Below, one piece after another: positions 3,981 to 5,040 of a stretch of DNA of 5,040 bases (positions are counted from its first letter, which is position 1; the number at the start of each line of letters is the position of its first letter). Position numbers and translations under genes: made by a program. The stretch covers positions 32,363 through 37,402 of the forward strand of contig PQAI01000277.1 in NCBI GenBank assembly GCA_003105245.1, given 5' to 3'. The notes under the pieces are model-generated. The model saw only the letters and a list, made by a program, of their open reading frames with translations, was not told where the DNA came from and searched no databases. This DNA comes from Betaproteobacteria bacterium. Its GTDB lineage: Bacteria > Pseudomonadota > Gammaproteobacteria > Burkholderiales > Usitatibacteraceae.

Positions 3981-5040
3981 TGCGCGCGGCCCGGCTGGCG
4001 CTCGCGGGCGCGCTCCTCGCCGTCGGCGGCTGCGCGCCCTCGCCGCAGGAGCGCGGCACGCTCGCGCTCGCCGAGTGCCGCCTGCCCGGGCTCGAGCGCG
4101 CCGCGCGCTGCGGCAGCCACGAGGTGTGGGAGGACCGGGACGCGGGCAAGGGGCGCCGGATCGCGATCAAGGTGGCGGTGATTCCCGCCCGCCGCCGGGG
4201 CGCGGAGCCGGACCCGATCGTCATCCTCGCCGGGGGGCCGGGGCAGGGGGCCATCGCGCTCGCGAGCCAGGTGGCGCCCCTCTTCTCGCGCCTCAACGAC
4301 TCGCGCGACATCGTCCTCGTGGACCAGCGCGGCACCGGCGGCTCGAACCCCCTGGATTGCGAGCCGGACGATGGCGCCGGGCTGCAGTCGGTCTTCGAGG
4401 ACGCGCTTCCCGAGAAGGTGGTGAGCCAGTGCCTGGAGGAGATCGAGGCCGACCCGCGGCATTACGCCACGCCCACCGCGGTGGCCGACCTCGACGAGGT
4501 CCTCGGCGCGCTGGGTTACGCGCGCGTGAACCTGTGGGGAGGCTCCTACGGAACGCGAGTGGCGCTCGAGTTCATGCGCCGCCATCCGCAGCGCGTGCGG
4601 ACGGCCACGCTGGACGGGGTGGCGCCCGCGGGCATGAAGCTGCCGCTTTCCTTCGTGACGGACGGCGAGGCCGCCTTCGAGCGCCTGGTGGCCGACTGCG
4701 AGGCCGAGTCGGGCTGCGGCAAGGCCTTTCCGGGCCTGCGTCGCGACCTGAGCGCGCTGCGCTCGCGCCTGGCGCGCCAGCCGGCGAGGGTGGAGATCAG
4801 CGATCCGGTGACCGGCGAGCCGCAGGAAGTGCGCGTGACCGAGAGCGTGTTCCTTTCGGGGCTCTTCCGCCCCCTGTACGCGCCGGAGATCTCGAGCCTG
4901 CTGCCGCTCGCCGTCGCGCGCGCGGCCGGCGGGGACTTCAACCCGCTGCTGGCCCAGAACCTCGAGTTCACCGAGGCGCTCGCCGACAACCTGGCCGTGG
5001 GCATGCACCTTTCCGTCGTCTGCTCGGAGGACGTGCCGCG
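3980..5040 (+). CDS. Lipoprotein alpha/beta hydrolase, S33 tripeptidyl-aminopeptidase type (3' truncated by window)
   Basis: The frame is open from the ATG at 3980 to the window end (353 codons visible, no stop), with its start overlapping the sbtB stop by one base (TGATG). The N-terminus is a lipoprotein signal: RAAR, a hydrophobic core, then lipobox VGGC with C18 as the lipidated residue, so the protein should be membrane-anchored outside the cytoplasm. The alpha/beta hydrolase core shows the oxyanion motif GGPGQG at 85-90 (HGGPG in proline iminopeptidase relatives, here preceded by Ala), VDQRGTGGS at 114-122, and nucleophile elbow GGSYGT with S189. Cysteines at 33, 44, 127, 151, 240, 246 and 347 suggest disulphides, fitting an exported enzyme. 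The segment SVVCSEDVPR at the very end matches family members. The catalytic Asp and His, and the C-terminal TAP-like domain, would lie beyond the window. Peptidase S33 is the best family; the actual substrate (peptide or ester) is unknown. Its coupling to sbtB suggests co-expression rather than a known shared function. Confidence 0.9.
   Translation, partial: MRAARLALAGALLAVGGCAPSPQERGTLALAECRLPGLERAARCGSHEVWEDRDAGKGRRIAIKVAVIPARRRGAEPDPIVILAGGPGQGAIALASQVAPLFSRLNDSRDIVLVDQRGTGGSNPLDCEPDDGAGLQSVFEDALPEKVVSQCLEEIEADPRHYATPTAVADLDEVLGALGYARVNLWGGSYGTRVALEFMRRHPQRVRTATLDGVAPAGMKLPLSFVTDGEAAFERLVADCEAESGCGKAFPGLRRDLSALRSRLARQPARVEISDPVTGEPQEVRVTESVFLSGLFRPLYAPEISSLLPLAVARAAGGDFNPLLAQNLEFTEALADNLAVGMHLSVVCSEDVP

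Noticed and set aside
4232..4250. Second G-rich block (runs of 6, 4 and 5 G), which also shares 13 bases with the block at 444-456
   Set aside because: Only three separated runs are close together, and the bases encode the conserved GGPGQG oxyanion motif, so coding constraint explains both the G-richness and the match.

Overview
This is a GC-rich chromosomal window with all genes on the + strand, densely packed. It looks like a betaproteobacterium. The best evidence is the DksA homologue, whose C-terminal finger has the C-x2-T...S-x2-A form that I associate with alpha- and betaproteobacteria. Sigma-70-type -10 boxes of the form TATAATCG and the terC-dksA pairing fit this. The assignment comes from remembered family features, not from a search. 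No mobile element, CRISPR array, tRNA or rRNA was seen.

Layout. (1) 1-405: 3' end of a TerC/Alx-family membrane protein (manganese/metal export), cut by the window edge. (2) 406-560: a regulatory gap with a tight run of four G-tracts (a strong G-quadruplex motif), an inverted repeat that shares one of those tracts, and a good sigma-70 promoter for dksA. (3) 561-983: dksA, with a degenerate zinc finger, followed by a perfect 12-bp hairpin terminator. (4) From 1045: a consensus -10 box, then a Tat-exported dienelactone hydrolase-family protein (1101-1964) and, 12 nt later and in the same reading frame, a stand-alone EAL-domain c-di-GMP phosphodiesterase (1977-2690). (5) 2697 onward: a TATACT -10 box, then an SbtA-like sodium/bicarbonate permease (2734-3672), an SbtB-like PII protein (3675-3980, 2 nt gap), and a lipoprotein alpha/beta hydrolase of the S33 tripeptidyl-aminopeptidase type (3980 to the window end, start overlapping the sbtB stop).

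How the genes fit together. The clearest functional unit is sbtA-sbtB: a membrane carrier and the small PII-like protein that in cyanobacteria binds and regulates it. Here both are slimmed-down, non-cyanobacterial versions. The carrier lacks the long central cytoplasmic loop, and the PII protein lacks the C-terminal cysteine extension. The hydrolase is translationally coupled to sbtB, so the three probably form one operon. The EAL gene just upstream ends 43 nt before sbtA and may contribute readthrough transcription. Any link between c-di-GMP and carbon uptake is only a suggestion from position. terC and dksA are ordinary housekeeping or stress genes; the G-rich structure between them is the most unusual non-coding signal in the window.
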